This document shows, piece by piece, positions 10,296-19,664 of a stretch of DNA of 64,000 nucleotides. Under the pieces are notes generated by a model, which saw nothing but the letters and a program-made list of their open reading frames with translations, did not search any database and was not told the origin of the DNA. Origin of the DNA: an uncultured Myxococcales bacterium. Its GTDB lineage: Bacteria > Myxococcota_A > Bradymonadia > UBA7976 > VGTA01. The DNA is taken from NCBI GenBank assembly GCA_937146725.1, contig CAKZRU010000060.1, positions 62,001 to 126,000 of the forward strand. Reading direction: 5' to 3'. The position numbers and the translations under genes were made by a program. Each line of letters starts with the position of its first letter. Position 1 is the stretch's first letter.

Positions 10296-11168
10296 TTATG
10301 TAGGGTATTTAAGTGAGCATAAGGGATCTAGTGGACACTCGGCACAGATTTGAGCGACTCGATAACCTTTGCAAGCCCCACTGATTCCAAGATGAGCGAT
10401 GGCAAAGTCATATTTTATAGGGTCATCAGCATCAAAATGCCTTAATTTTTGACTGATCTCTAAGGCCGTTTTTAGATCAGCGCTACGTCTTTTGGTTAAG
10501 GCGAGAGCTGAGCTTAATCTAAATACATGTACATCGAGTGGGATGAGTAAGCGGTGACATCCCAAGTTTGACCATAAGCCCAAATCTACCTCATCAGGAC
10601 CTCGAACCATCCAACGTAAAAACATATTGATTCGTTTGAGTGCACTCCCCTTTTTGGGGTCGGAGAGTAGATGCTTAAAGCCCTTACCTCCATTCAATGA
10701 CTGTGAGTATTTAAGTACATCTTCATAAAAGCCTTGGTAGGCGCTCAGTAAGCTTGAATCTTGTGCTTGATCATGCGCCATAAAGCATTGGCCAAGGCTT
10801 TGATAGCGCAATAAGATTTCACCAACAGCAATCCACAGCTTATTAAGGTCATCTTCACGAGTGAAACGATATACAAAGTTGGGAAAACGACGTTCGAACT
10901 GACTTGTTTCACGAAAACTAAGCGCATCTTCCCTTGCTAAAGTTGCGGGTGAGTCACCTAAGGTTTCAAAAAGTCTTTCCAAGCATTCTCCAATCGCCTT
11001 TACTCGACCATATGCGAGTAAGGCCGAAAATAGAGCAACGACTTCTTGATCTTGAATATTTTGATAGCGCTTGGGAAAGCGAATGGGGTCAGCCGCAATT
11101 CTCTCTTGATAATTCACTTGGCTTAAGAGTTGATCTAGGGCCTTTTTTATTTGTTTTAGGTCGCTCAT
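10296..11168 (-). CDS. DUF2400/TIGR02757 family protein
   Basis: This 290-residue protein matches the TIGR02757 (DUF2400) family. I recognise the N-terminal DPIRFPKRY and 'ALFSALLAYGR' region, the central FKHLLSDPKKGSALKRINMF, the 'RWMVRG-DEVDLGLW' block, and the LIIPLDVHV-like segment (here LLIPLDVHVFRL). The C-terminus holds four cysteines (C-x7-C-x2-C-x5-C in GACKGYRVAQICAECPLDPLC) arranged like the Fe-S loop of endonuclease III-type HhH glycosylases, so a distant link to DNA-repair glycosylases is inferred; no activity is established for the family as far as I know. AGAGG precedes the ATG. It starts 22 bp after the recX-like stop, and the pair is probably co-transcribed. Confidence 0.9.
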   Translation of the reverse strand: MSDLKQIKKALDQLLSQVNYQERIAADPIRFPKRYQNIQDQEVVALFSALLAYGRVKAIGECLERLFETLGDSPATLAREDALSFRETSQFERRFPNFVYRFTREDDLNKLWIAVGEILLRYQSLGQCFMAHDQAQDSSLLSAYQGFYEDVLKYSQSLNGGKGFKHLLSDPKKGSALKRINMFLRWMVRGPDEVDLGLWSNLGCHRLLIPLDVHVFRLSSALALTKRRSADLKTALEISQKLRHFDADDPIKYDFAIAHLGISGACKGYRVAQICAECPLDPLCSLKYPT

Positions 11169-11190
11169 TTACGCCTCTAGTTCCTGATGA

Positions 11191-12339
11191 TTATAAATCA
11201 CCTTCAAGAAGCCAACGTTCTGCTTCTTCGAGATCAGCTTGTAACACTTGCTTGGCAATCCCATAGTTAAAGCCACGACGAGCGAGTTTGGCCAGTTGTT
11301 TTTGTAAAGTAGGATAATCAATATTTTTGGGACCCCATGGCCCAAGACGCTTTTGCTTTGCGGCTCGGGCAGCTGCAAATAGATTAGGGTCAATCATCGT
11401 TGAGTCATCTTGCTTATAATTTTCTTCTAAGGCCTGATCAATATGCTGAGTACTGAGTTTTTTTTGCCGTAACTTTTGACGAACAATGGCCTTAGCTAAA
11501 CCCTTGCGTTTATATGAGTTAGCCAAGGCAGATGCATATTTTTGATCATCTAAAAAGCCATATTCTTGGGCGAGTAGTACAGCAGCATCTATCCATTGTT
11601 TATGAACATTGGGGTCTTCGCTTTCTCTACTTTCGGCATTTTTTATTTTTTGGGACATCGTAAAGCGAAAATGTTGCTCACTTGCACAAAAGCGACTCAG
11701 ATATTTGATGCCTGCCGATTTGAGCCAAGCTTCAGAAATTGGTGGTCGTTGCTTCTGCTTTTTCTGTTTAGTCGCTTTATGTCGGTTTTTATAGGATTTG
11801 CGATCATGCAAGTCAGAGGATGTATCATGTTGATCAGTTAAGTTTTGATGGCTTGAGTGATATTTTTTATTAGCATGATATTTTTTATCAGCATGACTCT
11901 TTTGTGAGCTTTGATAAGTGCCTTTACGGTTTCGCTTTTGTTTTTCCCAAGAAGCGATCGCCTGCTCTGCTTTTCGCGCTCTTTTGGCGGACTTAATCGC
12001 CATTTTCTCTTGGCGTTCTTGCTCTTTTAAAGCCCTAACTTCTTCCGATAAGCGATATCCACGCCATCCGTCTTCAGAGATTTGATCTTTAAGTTGATCA
12101 TCCGCTTCTGTGACCTTTTGTGCACCTCGCCATCCCTGTTCTTTAACCGCTTGTTCTCTTTGCATAAGAACCTGCATACTTGAGGCTTTTTTATCTGTAT
12201 TTTGCTCGGTATTCGCTTCGGACTTAAGCTTTTCTTTTTTGCGAGTTTGATCTTCTTGAGCGACAGTTCGCCAATCTTTCCCCTCGGCGTTAGTTTGCTG
12301 AGCTATTTTTTGGGACGAAGAGGCTTGACTAGGGTACAT
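11191..12339 (-). CDS. recX: RecX-like regulatory protein with long charged N-terminal extension
   Basis: The C-terminal ~180 residues (from ISEAWLKSAGIKYLSRF) resemble RecX, the helical-repeat inhibitor/modulator of RecA filaments: 'AIKYLSRFCASEQHFRF', 'EYGFLDDQKYASALANSYKRKG' and the following helical triplets, ending with GFNYGIAKQVL. The first ~200 residues are a low-complexity Lys/Glu/Gln/Ser/His region predicted to be helical or disordered, about doubling the usual family length. No recA lies in the window. The ATG at 12339 has no clear Shine-Dalgarno sequence. It is followed closely by the DUF2400 gene, which suggests a DNA-repair-related unit. The family assignment rests on the C-terminal part only. 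Confidence 0.85.
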   Translation of the reverse strand: MYPSQASSSQKIAQQTNAEGKDWRTVAQEDQTRKKEKLKSEANTEQNTDKKASSMQVLMQREQAVKEQGWRGAQKVTEADDQLKDQISEDGWRGYRLSEEVRALKEQERQEKMAIKSAKRARKAEQAIASWEKQKRNRKGTYQSSQKSHADKKYHANKKYHSSHQNLTDQHDTSSDLHDRKSYKNRHKATKQKKQKQRPPISEAWLKSAGIKYLSRFCASEQHFRFTMSQKIKNAESRESEDPNVHKQWIDAAVLLAQEYGFLDDQKYASALANSYKRKGLAKAIVRQKLRQKKLSTQHIDQALEENYKQDDSTMIDPNLFAAARAAKQKRLGPWGPKNIDYPTLQKQLAKLARRGFNYGIAKQVLQADLEEAERWLLEGDL

Positions 12340-12532
12340 AGAACATCTTTATACAATATGTTTAGATTAGATTTAGCATGAGAGTCAGTGAGCTAAAGTT
12401 CAACTCAGACTCATATCGTTTTTCATATTACTCACATATAACGCTAGACATACAGGCATACACACGTTTGAATCCAAAGTTCTTCATTTAGGTTTAGCGC
12501 TTGAATATTGATCTAGGTTACGACTAAAGGAC

Positions 12533-13102
12533 ATGAAAATGCAAACAAGTACGGTTGAGTTTACTTTGATCATTAGTACAGAATATCGGCAAAAACTAAA
12601 GCAAGAACAGTGTTTACTGAGTACCTTTAAAAAGCGTGTTCAAAGAATCTTGGAGCACTCTATCCTGCAAAGTTATCTACCGGTCTCAGCAGAGCTTTGT
12701 TTAAGTATTATCAGCGATCATGAAATCCAAGAATTAAATCGGGACTATCGGAACAAGGATAAACCAACCGATGTATTAAGCTTTGCTTTACTTGAGGGAG
12801 AAGAGTTTACCATGCCTAAAGAGATCTGCGTGCCTCTTGGAGATATCATGATCAGCTATGAAACAGCCCTTAAGCAGTCGACACGAGGCGCTTTGCCACG
12901 TTTGAAACCCTTCTTGACTACTGCAAGCTGGACAATGGCAGATGAGCTCGCTTTTTTATCGCTTCATGGGATCTTACATCTTCTCGGTTTTGATCATGAG
13001 AATGATGATGATGCTGAACTGATGGAGGGATTAGAAGCATATTTACTGAACACTCTTTTGCCAAAAAAAGCGAAGCCAGCACCAAGACCAACTGCTCTTT
13101 AA
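12533..13102 (+). CDS. ybeY: Endoribonuclease YbeY
   Basis: This 189-residue protein has the YbeY metal-binding signature HGILHLLGFDH (H-x3-H-x5-H, near residues 152-162) and the upstream block ELNRDYRNKDKPTDVLSFAL. YbeY is a zinc-dependent single-strand endoribonuclease involved in 16S rRNA 3'-end maturation and 70S ribosome quality control. Its length is normal. AAAGGA sits two bases before the first ATG and seven before the second (12539), so initiation at 12539 (MQTSTVEF) may be preferred. It is transcribed divergently from recX; none of its common neighbours (phoH, hemolysin-C, lnt) are present. Confidence 0.96.
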   Translation: MKMQTSTVEFTLIISTEYRQKLKQEQCLLSTFKKRVQRILEHSILQSYLPVSAELCLSIISDHEIQELNRDYRNKDKPTDVLSFALLEGEEFTMPKEICVPLGDIMISYETALKQSTRGALPRLKPFLTTASWTMADELAFLSLHGILHLLGFDHENDDDAELMEGLEAYLLNTLLPKKAKPAPRPTAL

Positions 13103-13116
13103 ATTAAACTTATACT

Positions 13117-13142
13117 GATTTGCTAGTCAGATTTGCTAGTCA
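13117..13142. repeat. 13-bp perfect tandem duplication
   Basis: The unit gatttgctagtca is present twice head to tail in the gap between ybeY and the following gene. It is one of several similar short duplications in this window. Confidence 0.85.
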
Positions 13143-13176
13143 GCTTAACTGTAACCGGACTATGATTTAGGATGAA

Positions 13177-14304
13177 ATGATGACTGATCTCTTTAATGCA
13201 CCACGGTGTGAGCTAAACTTTGATCGTTTTTTGGCGGCATGGCTGCCAGTAAGTACAAGCAATAGATCTTTAGTTTATTTTATCCTAAGCTTTGTTCTTG
13301 GTTTATCTTTAGAAAATGCTCATGCAAAGCCTGCCAAAGATCATCATGAGCAACATAAACCTGAGCAACATAAACCTGAGCAAAAGAAATCAGAGGCGCT
13401 CGACCCCATCCTTAAGAAAGTAAATCTTCGTTTTCATCAAGTGCTTAAAGCAGAGTTTGAGCATGAAAAAGCGACCTTGGGGCCGGCTTTGTTTTTTGAA
13501 AATAATATCTTAAAGTTGATTAGAAACGGTCAAGTCGTTGCCGAAGCAAAGGCAGCACCTACCGTGAAATATCATCAAGTTAAGGCCTATAGTCATATGT
13601 GTATGGCTGCAGCCATTAAGTTATTAAGTATCAGCAATGATAAGGAAAGAGCACAGTGGGCAAAAACGTTTAGTGTAGAGGTTGAAGAAGCGCAAAAGTT
13701 ATCTTCTAAGCTTGATTTAAGCGATGAGGTGAAAGCAAGGCAACTCGCCTTGAGTTCTTTGACTTATGCCCTTTTAGACAGTGTACAAACCCCGAATTTC
13801 TCAGCAGACTTAGTGTTCAAATTTATTAAGCAAGTACGTCCACTCATCATTAAAAACTTTGAGTTTTCGGCCGCTGACCATATTACCCAACTAGACTTGG
13901 CAGTAAAACAGGTCTTTGAACACCTGCTCCCCGGTGAAAAAGAAAAACTGCATGCTTTTACATATGGCCCACGAGGTCCTCGATCGGGTAATTTAATCGT
14001 TCAGTATTTGGCACATTTACTAGGTCAAAATTCTTTTATAGAAAGTGAAAGAGTGATTTATGGCGAGGGTCTTAATAATCAAGAGTCAGCAGTGAATCTA
14101 GTTTCTAAACATAACTTAGAGTTAGCTTTAGGACAGTTATTATTTGAAGATAGTCTTAAACTACAAAAAGATATTTTATCTGATGCTGCCTATCAAATTT
14201 TAAGTGAACGTGAGGCCCAAAAAACAACCAAAAGTCCAAGTGAAAGACTTTTAAAGGATCGCTTTATGAGTCCAAGGCTTCCTGCTAAAAACGAGTCACC
14301 TTAG
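13177..14304 (+). CDS. Exported helical protein of unknown function
   Basis: This 375-residue protein has a hydrophobic segment (residues ~30-46, ending ENAHA-K) read as a signal peptide with a long n-region. A His/Lys/Glu-rich repeat follows, EQHKPEQHKPEQ, encoded by a 15-bp tandem duplication at 13348-13377. The rest is mostly amphipathic helix with no motif that I recognise. AGGA lies four bases before the first ATG and seven before the second (13180), so either may be used. It is downstream of ybeY on the same strand (74-bp gap). Function unknown. Confidence 0.8.
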   Translation: MMTDLFNAPRCELNFDRFLAAWLPVSTSNRSLVYFILSFVLGLSLENAHAKPAKDHHEQHKPEQHKPEQKKSEALDPILKKVNLRFHQVLKAEFEHEKATLGPALFFENNILKLIRNGQVVAEAKAAPTVKYHQVKAYSHMCMAAAIKLLSISNDKERAQWAKTFSVEVEEAQKLSSKLDLSDEVKARQLALSSLTYALLDSVQTPNFSADLVFKFIKQVRPLIIKNFEFSAADHITQLDLAVKQVFEHLLPGEKEKLHAFTYGPRGPRSGNLIVQYLAHLLGQNSFIESERVIYGEGLNNQESAVNLVSKHNLELALGQLLFEDSLKLQKDILSDAAYQILSEREAQKTTKSPSERLLKDRFMSPRLPAKNESP

Positions 14305-14364
14305 AACTCAAGTCTGTATTGAATGAACTGAGTTGTATAGGGGGAATTCGAACCATTAAGGTTT

Positions 14365-14943
14365 TTAAAATGAAAGATTATTAAGTTTCAGACGCTTAAT
14401 GATATGCTGAGCTGAAGCTAATGCACTTAGCTCTCCAATATCAATCAATGTATGTGCTTGCTCATAACCAAATTCCCTAAGCTTTAACAAGGCTAATACC
14501 TCATCATCATGCTTAGGTTCTCTTTTAAGCCAAAATGGATAGCGCTGAATGTTTTCCTTTCGACCTTGTTGAATACGCTTAAGCAGACCTTGTTGCGGCC
14601 TTCTTAAATAGACGACTTTTGATTGATTTAGGCAAAGACTTTGGTTGGTAGAGTCTAATAAGGCACCATCACCAAGACAAATAATGCGAGCTGGTTTTAG
14701 GGAAAGCGCTACCTTAATTTGCTCACTTTCACACTGTCGCCAAGTCTCTTCACCATGCTCAAGATAGAGCTGAGCAATGCTCATACCTTTTTGATGTTCC
14801 ACAAGTTTATCGACTTCCACAAAGGGATAGCCGGTAAGACTGCTCATAAAATACGCAATACTATGGATTTCACAGCCCATAAAACCAACTAAGCAAAGTG
14901 GCTGTTCGAGCATATCTTGCGGATATGGATCATAGTAAGACAT
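14365..14943 (-). CDS. Degenerate shikimate-kinase-like protein
   Basis: This 192-residue protein follows the shikimate kinase fold in order: LVGFMG at the P-loop, FVEVDKLVE, a GMSIAQLYLEHGEETWRQCE segment, GDGALL where the family has GGG-x, and VVYLRRP. The P-loop reads GFMGCEIHS (residues 20-28) instead of G-x2-G-x-GK[ST], so the catalytic lysine is missing, the DxD metal site is reduced to E-x-D, and one glycine of GGG is replaced. The substrate-side arginine (R69) is retained. Shikimate kinase activity is therefore unlikely; it may be a pseudo-enzyme with a binding or regulatory role. GAGG precedes the ATG by eight bases. It is probably co-transcribed with the upstream coiled-coil gene (55-bp gap). 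Confidence 0.85.
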   Translation of the reverse strand: MSYYDPYPQDMLEQPLCLVGFMGCEIHSIAYFMSSLTGYPFVEVDKLVEHQKGMSIAQLYLEHGEETWRQCESEQIKVALSLKPARIICLGDGALLDSTNQSLCLNQSKVVYLRRPQQGLLKRIQQGRKENIQRYPFWLKREPKHDDEVLALLKLREFGYEQAHTLIDIGELSALASAQHIIKRLKLNNLSF

Positions 14944-14998
14944 GTTTGACCTCGCACAGCCTATTTAGCGGTGGAAGTCGCTAAGCAGTAGGCTTGAT

Positions 14999-16567
14999 TT
15001 ATTTGTTACGTCCAAAGAAACGAGAGAAAATACCCTTGTTTGAGGATTGATGATCCTCCTCATCAACCGGTTGCTTTGATTTAACTTGAGACTCATCCCC
15101 ATAAACATTAGTTGGAGTGGGTTCATTACCAAAAATATTGGTAGGCGTGTCACCTTCCCAATCAAAATCTGAGGTTAGGCGTTCTTGGTCAAAACTTAAA
15201 TCCTCAAGCATTTCAAAGGGATCATCAACCGAGGGTAAAGCCGGATCAAGAGTTGCTAAATCCGGACCCTCATCAAAGGCATCTTCTTCTCCAGTATTAC
15301 TCAGTTGTTCACCATCAAAGCTTGGTTCAAATGAATGTTGGCTTTTTGATGAATGCTCTAAATCAAAACGTGGTTCATCTTTTACATGTTCTGGCGCATA
15401 AAAAGCCATTTCGCCAACTTGTTCTTCTAGAGCTCGATAAGTTTGATGCATCTCGTGTAGTTCTGGATCTTTTTGCTCTTCAAAGTCGGAAAGATTAAAC
15501 TCATCATCCTCAGAGACTAAAGGATCTAGCTGTGCAATACGATCTTCTGTGCTCTTTAATCTGAGTGAGATTGTACGTGTAGCAAGTGGTGCTGCTGGTC
15601 TAAAGGCTCTTGGCGCCAAGCTTAAGCTTTCTAGGCCTTCTAAAGAGGCTTCAAGATCTTCAAAATCGAATTCTTGCCAACTAATTTCGGGTACAACTGA
15701 CATCCAAGGTAAGGTCTTTAAAATATTTAAGTCAGATTGCTGACCGGCTCCAACATAGCTTTGATGGGCATGGCTTTGTCTTGGTTTGGCAGGTAATAAA
15801 CCTTTTAGAAGGCTAATCAACAACTTTTGTGTAACCTGTTCAGTGACTATGGACTGTACCTGTGGCGGTATGCTTACTTGTGAAGCGGGACGAGGTGGTA
15901 AGGAATTCTTGATTTGTGAAACAGAGTCAAAGGCCGGTTCCGGAGGGGTGCTAGGTAAATCCAAAAAGATCGAATCATCGGGAGCAATACTTAAACTTGA
16001 ATCTTGTTCAAACTCTAGGTTTGGTGTTTCTCCCATGATTGTGTATTCAACCGATGCATCCCAATCACCACCTAGACTGAGCGATTCTTGAGGCAACAGT
16101 GAGGCCTCTTGTTTAGAGTTTTCTAATGAATCAACCTTGAGGGATTGCACTTGTGTTTTCGGAGAACGCGCTTGAGACTCTTTAGCATTTTCTTTGATTA
16201 ATTCTTGGGCTTGACGCTCGGCTTCTTCTCGGCGCGCCTTAAGCTCAGCAAGCTCTTTTTCACGAGTCAGTCTTTCGAATTGAGCTTCGGCAAAAGCACG
16301 AGCTTCTGCAAGCTTTTGAGCTCTTTCAGACTCTTTCAAACGACGTCTTTGAGTGAAGGGAGAATCTTCACTTTGTAGCAAATTAGCCTCTAGTCTTAAG
16401 CTCTCTAACTGATCTTCAAAAGTGCTTAACATTCCACTTATATTGGCTGAAAATGTTTTAAGAGGTCGCTTCTTGCCACGCTCAAACTTGGGGAGCTGAG
16501 TTAAGGTTTGATTAAGTTGCTCGAGTTGACGTTCTAGCTCTGGAATGGGGGTCATTGAACGATTCAA
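14999..16567 (-). CDS. Acidic coiled-coil protein of unknown function
   Basis: I place the start at a TTG (16565-16567) because AGGAG lies seven bases upstream; an in-frame ATG four codons later has no such site. The ~522-residue product has N-terminal helices, then a strongly charged coiled coil rich in Ala/Glu/Arg (SERAQKLAEARAFAEAQF and onward, residues ~80-140), and then long acidic Ser/Asp/Glu-rich stretches. Two near-identical motifs lie close to the end (TPTNIFGNE and TPTNVYGDE). There is no signal peptide, so it is probably cytoplasmic. It precedes the shikimate-kinase-like gene on the same strand. I do not recognise a family; a scaffold or polar-organising role would be speculation. 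Confidence 0.78.
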   Translation of the reverse strand: MNRSMTPIPELERQLEQLNQTLTQLPKFERGKKRPLKTFSANISGMLSTFEDQLESLRLEANLLQSEDSPFTQRRRLKESERAQKLAEARAFAEAQFERLTREKELAELKARREEAERQAQELIKENAKESQARSPKTQVQSLKVDSLENSKQEASLLPQESLSLGGDWDASVEYTIMGETPNLEFEQDSSLSIAPDDSIFLDLPSTPPEPAFDSVSQIKNSLPPRPASQVSIPPQVQSIVTEQVTQKLLISLLKGLLPAKPRQSHAHQSYVGAGQQSDLNILKTLPWMSVVPEISWQEFDFEDLEASLEGLESLSLAPRAFRPAAPLATRTISLRLKSTEDRIAQLDPLVSEDDEFNLSDFEEQKDPELHEMHQTYRALEEQVGEMAFYAPEHVKDEPRFDLEHSSKSQHSFEPSFDGEQLSNTGEEDAFDEGPDLATLDPALPSVDDPFEMLEDLSFDQERLTSDFDWEGDTPTNIFGNEPTPTNVYGDESQVKSKQPVDEEDHQSSNKGIFSRFFGRNK

Positions 16568-16729
16568 TATGAGACTCCTGCTCACTGCAAGTCGAATAAG
16601 GGCTCAAAAGCAATCCTGCTTTATTTACAATAAGTTTCTAGCACTTTTTATGGCTCATCACAAGCTTTGTCAGTCGAGATTACTCGATCAATTTCACTGT
16701 GCTTTACACTGTATATTCACTGTACGTAT

Positions 16730-18280
16730 TCATGGTGAAGAAGCATATCCTATGTTTAAGCCCAAAGATAGATTTTGATCTTTGGCACTCTCTCCAACTC
16801 GGCCATCTCTTCCGGTTCCGTTTGGCTCAATAAAGGTAAAATCTAGCTTGATATAAAAGCTGATGCTGATTCCATCAGTGCTACGATAACGAAAGGAGAT
16901 TTTTGAATTTAGTCCGTAGGTTTCAGCAGCTTTCCCAAATTCTTCGCTTCGGTTTCCCAAATAAACAAAGGGATAAAAGCCGGCATTTAGAGCCAAATAA
17001 AAGCGCTTTGGCTTGATCACAAACTCGCCAAAAATACCTAGCTCGGCTTGATGCATATCTAAACCCAAGAAGTCTGTATTTTGCTCAATATCCATCAGAG
17101 TACCATGATAGGCTAATTGAATACCGCTCTGATGAACAAGGGTTTGAGTACGTATTGGATAGGTATAACGAAGTGCACCAGACCACCGACGTAGATTGGT
17201 TTTGAAGGCTAAACTTTTAGTTTCCTCTACGCCAGAGACTGTGAATAAATTATTGATCATGCGTTCTGAGGTGAAGCTAAACTGCTCATATTCAGCCATG
17301 AGAGTAAGTCGACGACTTGGGCTAGGTCGTAAAGTAAGTTGAGCGCCCCAGCCGGTGAGCCAACTACTTTGATATCGTAAGCCACCTTGTAGACTTCGGC
17401 TTTCAGGACGAGTGGTGTAACTTAAGTTTTTAGTTAATAAACGAGCACCGGCAAGGATTTGAAAACGTGAAGCCTCTATACGACTTGGTATCTCTTGGAG
17501 TGGGTCATCCATAGCCACGGCTGCACTCTCCAAAGTCTGAGAAGACTCAACTCTTATATTGTTAGACGATGTTGGAGCAGTCATCGGTAGCGTAGGATTG
17601 CTCACATTCATCGACGGCTGATTGAGTTGAATCGGTTGGGGAATTCTAGAGCTTACAGAGTTCGCTTCTTGATGTCTCGTTTGCGGTGACCAGCGACCAG
17701 AACTGCTTAGATATTCAGTATTTGGGAGGGGGGCTGTTTGAGTTTTTGATACTTTTTTACGAGTGGGACTAGTAATCAGTTCTTCAAGACTTTCACTAAA
17801 AATAGTCCAAAGCTGTGAAGATAACTTTCCTTCAAAGGGAAGTTCAAGATAGTCAATACTCTGTTCAGAACGACCACAGCGAAAAAGAACGCCTAAAAGC
17901 TTAGCCGGTTTATAGTCTGTACCAAGTTTCATCGAGACTGAAAGTGCAAACTCGCTTTGTACAGCAATGCATAATCGTTTGACTGACCACTGAGACTTTT
18001 GGGCTTTTTTTAGTTCTTTGAGCTTAAAGTTTTGTCTTCTGATCGCTCGTTGAGCTTGGGAGAGAGGAATGATGCTTAGTCCTCTAATTTTTTGAGTCTT
18101 CCTATACAGTAATCGAGTTTGTTGCTCCGTTTGTGCATGACTAAGATGTGGTGCCTGAAAAGGGAAAACCAAAATCCTTTTTGCCCATGCTGTATCAAGT
18201 GACACACAAATCCATAAACTCAATATGAGCCCATGCATACAGATTGTTCTTCGTATTTTTTGATATGTGAATAGACTCAT
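16730..18280 (-). CDS. Exported protein with predicted C-terminal beta-barrel
   Basis: This 516-residue protein has a signal peptide (hydrophobic ~17-30, cleavage near AWA-K). An alpha/beta region (~35-175) starts with KRILVFPFQAP, reminiscent of periplasmic TolB-N-like or 'protein kinase/adenylate' accessory domains, but not assignable. A Ser/Pro/Thr-rich linker is followed by ~240 residues of alternating hydrophobic/aromatic strands (LRPSPSRRLTLMAEYEQF, WSGALRYTYPI, FYLALNAGFYPFVYLGN, ISISFYIKLDFTFIEP) compatible with an outer-membrane barrel, although the chain ends in SSP rather than an aromatic residue. Function unknown. It stands between two other minus-strand genes, with 69 bp to the upstream lipoprotein gene. 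Confidence 0.78.
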   Translation of the reverse strand: MSLFTYQKIRRTICMHGLILSLWICVSLDTAWAKRILVFPFQAPHLSHAQTEQQTRLLYRKTQKIRGLSIIPLSQAQRAIRRQNFKLKELKKAQKSQWSVKRLCIAVQSEFALSVSMKLGTDYKPAKLLGVLFRCGRSEQSIDYLELPFEGKLSSQLWTIFSESLEELITSPTRKKVSKTQTAPLPNTEYLSSSGRWSPQTRHQEANSVSSRIPQPIQLNQPSMNVSNPTLPMTAPTSSNNIRVESSQTLESAAVAMDDPLQEIPSRIEASRFQILAGARLLTKNLSYTTRPESRSLQGGLRYQSSWLTGWGAQLTLRPSPSRRLTLMAEYEQFSFTSERMINNLFTVSGVEETKSLAFKTNLRRWSGALRYTYPIRTQTLVHQSGIQLAYHGTLMDIEQNTDFLGLDMHQAELGIFGEFVIKPKRFYLALNAGFYPFVYLGNRSEEFGKAAETYGLNSKISFRYRSTDGISISFYIKLDFTFIEPNGTGRDGRVGESAKDQNLSLGLNIGYASSP

Positions 18281-18350
18281 TGTTGGGATGTTTTTACATG
18301 CTTATAATCAGCTATACACTGCAGAATTCTAGTGGAATACTCAAGAGAGC

Positions 18351-19664
18351 CTATTCTGGGGTTTTAGTGAACTCTGTCCACACATCTTTTTCCATTCCAT
18401 TATAGTTGAGCAAGCCTGCAAAGCAAAAATCTTTACCATGGTTGAGTCTCATGACAGATGCACAGGGTGAAGACTCCGGAGGATCCACCGGAATATCACT
18501 TAGGCGACGCCAAGCCACCCATTCCGGCTCAAGATTGCTTAAAACCTGTTTTAAAGTGATGAGATACTCTGTTTTTTGTCCACCACTTCCAATGGTCGTG
18601 GTCGCCCAATCAAGACTAGTAAAGGCAATTGGTAAGTTTTCCTCAAGATCGCTTGGCTTAGCCAAATATCCCAAGTTTCGGTAAAAGTTTTGAACAGCAC
18701 TCATATCATCTGGAGCCGGATTACCCAAATATGGAGGAGAAACTGGGTCAGGAATCAATGAAACCCCGATAAAGTCTGCTTTTTTACTGCCTTCTTTGCT
18801 TAGGAAAGGCCAAATTGTTCGTTTTAGACCAAGCTCTAAGGTTAAAAGCTCATCTCGATCTAAGCCAAACTCATCAGCAATATTGGGTATTGTATGAAGC
18901 TTTAACTTTGACCAACTTACTGAAGGACCAACCTTAAGATCAGCGTTAAGCGCTTTCATTTCCTCATAGATTTCATGATAAAGGTCCATCAAATTGATTA
19001 AATCCCATTCAGGATTAACCGTTGGGCCTGGGGTTACGGCTTCATAGCCATTTAGCTCAAGACCGATGACCACAGCATCAATATCACTTACTCTTGCTAA
19101 ACCAGTAAAAGCTGCGATTGTTTCACGTCGAAGTTCGTTAAGATAGAAGTTGGCTTGGCTTGCGCCACTTTCTTCTAAGCATTGATAATAGATAGATTCA
19201 CGCTGAGGGGTAAGTAAATCAACCTGCACAATCACTTCATCAAAACTAAATCCTTTTTCATTAATTCGATCAAGAATCTTAGGTACTGTTCTTTCAGGTA
19301 AGGCTTCTAATGCCCTCATACCGGTTAGGCAGTCTTCATTAGTACGCTTATCGATCAGTGGAACATTGATCACAAGCTTACTAAAAGCACCTTCAATACG
19401 CTCTTTAGCGGTTGTTAAAATGATGATATCTTGCTCATCAATTGTGGCGGCTCTGACACTCTTATCCCAATGTCCTTCAGTTCGTCCAATCGCTTGGTTA
19501 CTTAAGGTTGTTTTTTCTTGAGGTAGAATCGTTGTTTCTGCATCAATTACAGGAATATCTTCGTCACAGGCTACAAATAGCCCCATCATCAAGTAGCTCA
19601 GTAAGTAAAAACTAAGCAAACTTTGGTCACGACGACTGATAGAGGATTTAACTAAGGCTTTCAA
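18351..19664 (-). CDS. Lipoprotein, possibly TIM-barrel glycosidase-like
   Basis: The start is a TTG at 19662-19664 with AAAGGA eight bases upstream; no ATG occurs before codon 26. The N-terminus has a basic region, a hydrophobic segment and the lipobox MMGLFVAC, so it is probably a lipoprotein. The mature ~400 residues show an alternating strand/helix pattern, with FDEVIVQVDLLTPQR, DIDAVVIGLELNGYEA and LKVGPSVSWSKLK. The NGYE context and segments such as ADFIGVSLIPDP recall GH53/GH5-like TIM barrels, but I cannot confirm catalytic residues. The ribosome-binding site and start codon lie inside a predicted hairpin (see separate entry). It follows the Fe-alcohol dehydrogenase gene at 58 bp. Confidence 0.8.
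   Translation of the reverse strand: MKALVKSSISRRDQSLLSFYLLSYLMMGLFVACDEDIPVIDAETTILPQEKTTLSNQAIGRTEGHWDKSVRAATIDEQDIIILTTAKERIEGAFSKLVINVPLIDKRTNEDCLTGMRALEALPERTVPKILDRINEKGFSFDEVIVQVDLLTPQRESIYYQCLEESGASQANFYLNELRRETIAAFTGLARVSDIDAVVIGLELNGYEAVTPGPTVNPEWDLINLMDLYHEIYEEMKALNADLKVGPSVSWSKLKLHTIPNIADEFGLDRDELLTLELGLKRTIWPFLSKEGSKKADFIGVSLIPDPVSPPYLGNPAPDDMSAVQNFYRNLGYLAKPSDLEENLPIAFTSLDWATTTIGSGGQKTEYLITLKQVLSNLEPEWVAWRRLSDIPVDPPESSPCASVMRLNHGKDFCFAGLLNYNGMEKDVWTEFTKTPE

Noticed and set aside
14338..14356. GGTTCGAATTCCCC-like string on the minus strand resembling a tRNA T-arm
   Set aside because: Arms do not pair properly, and the 60-bp gap cannot hold a tRNA; no acceptor stem or anticodon arm found.
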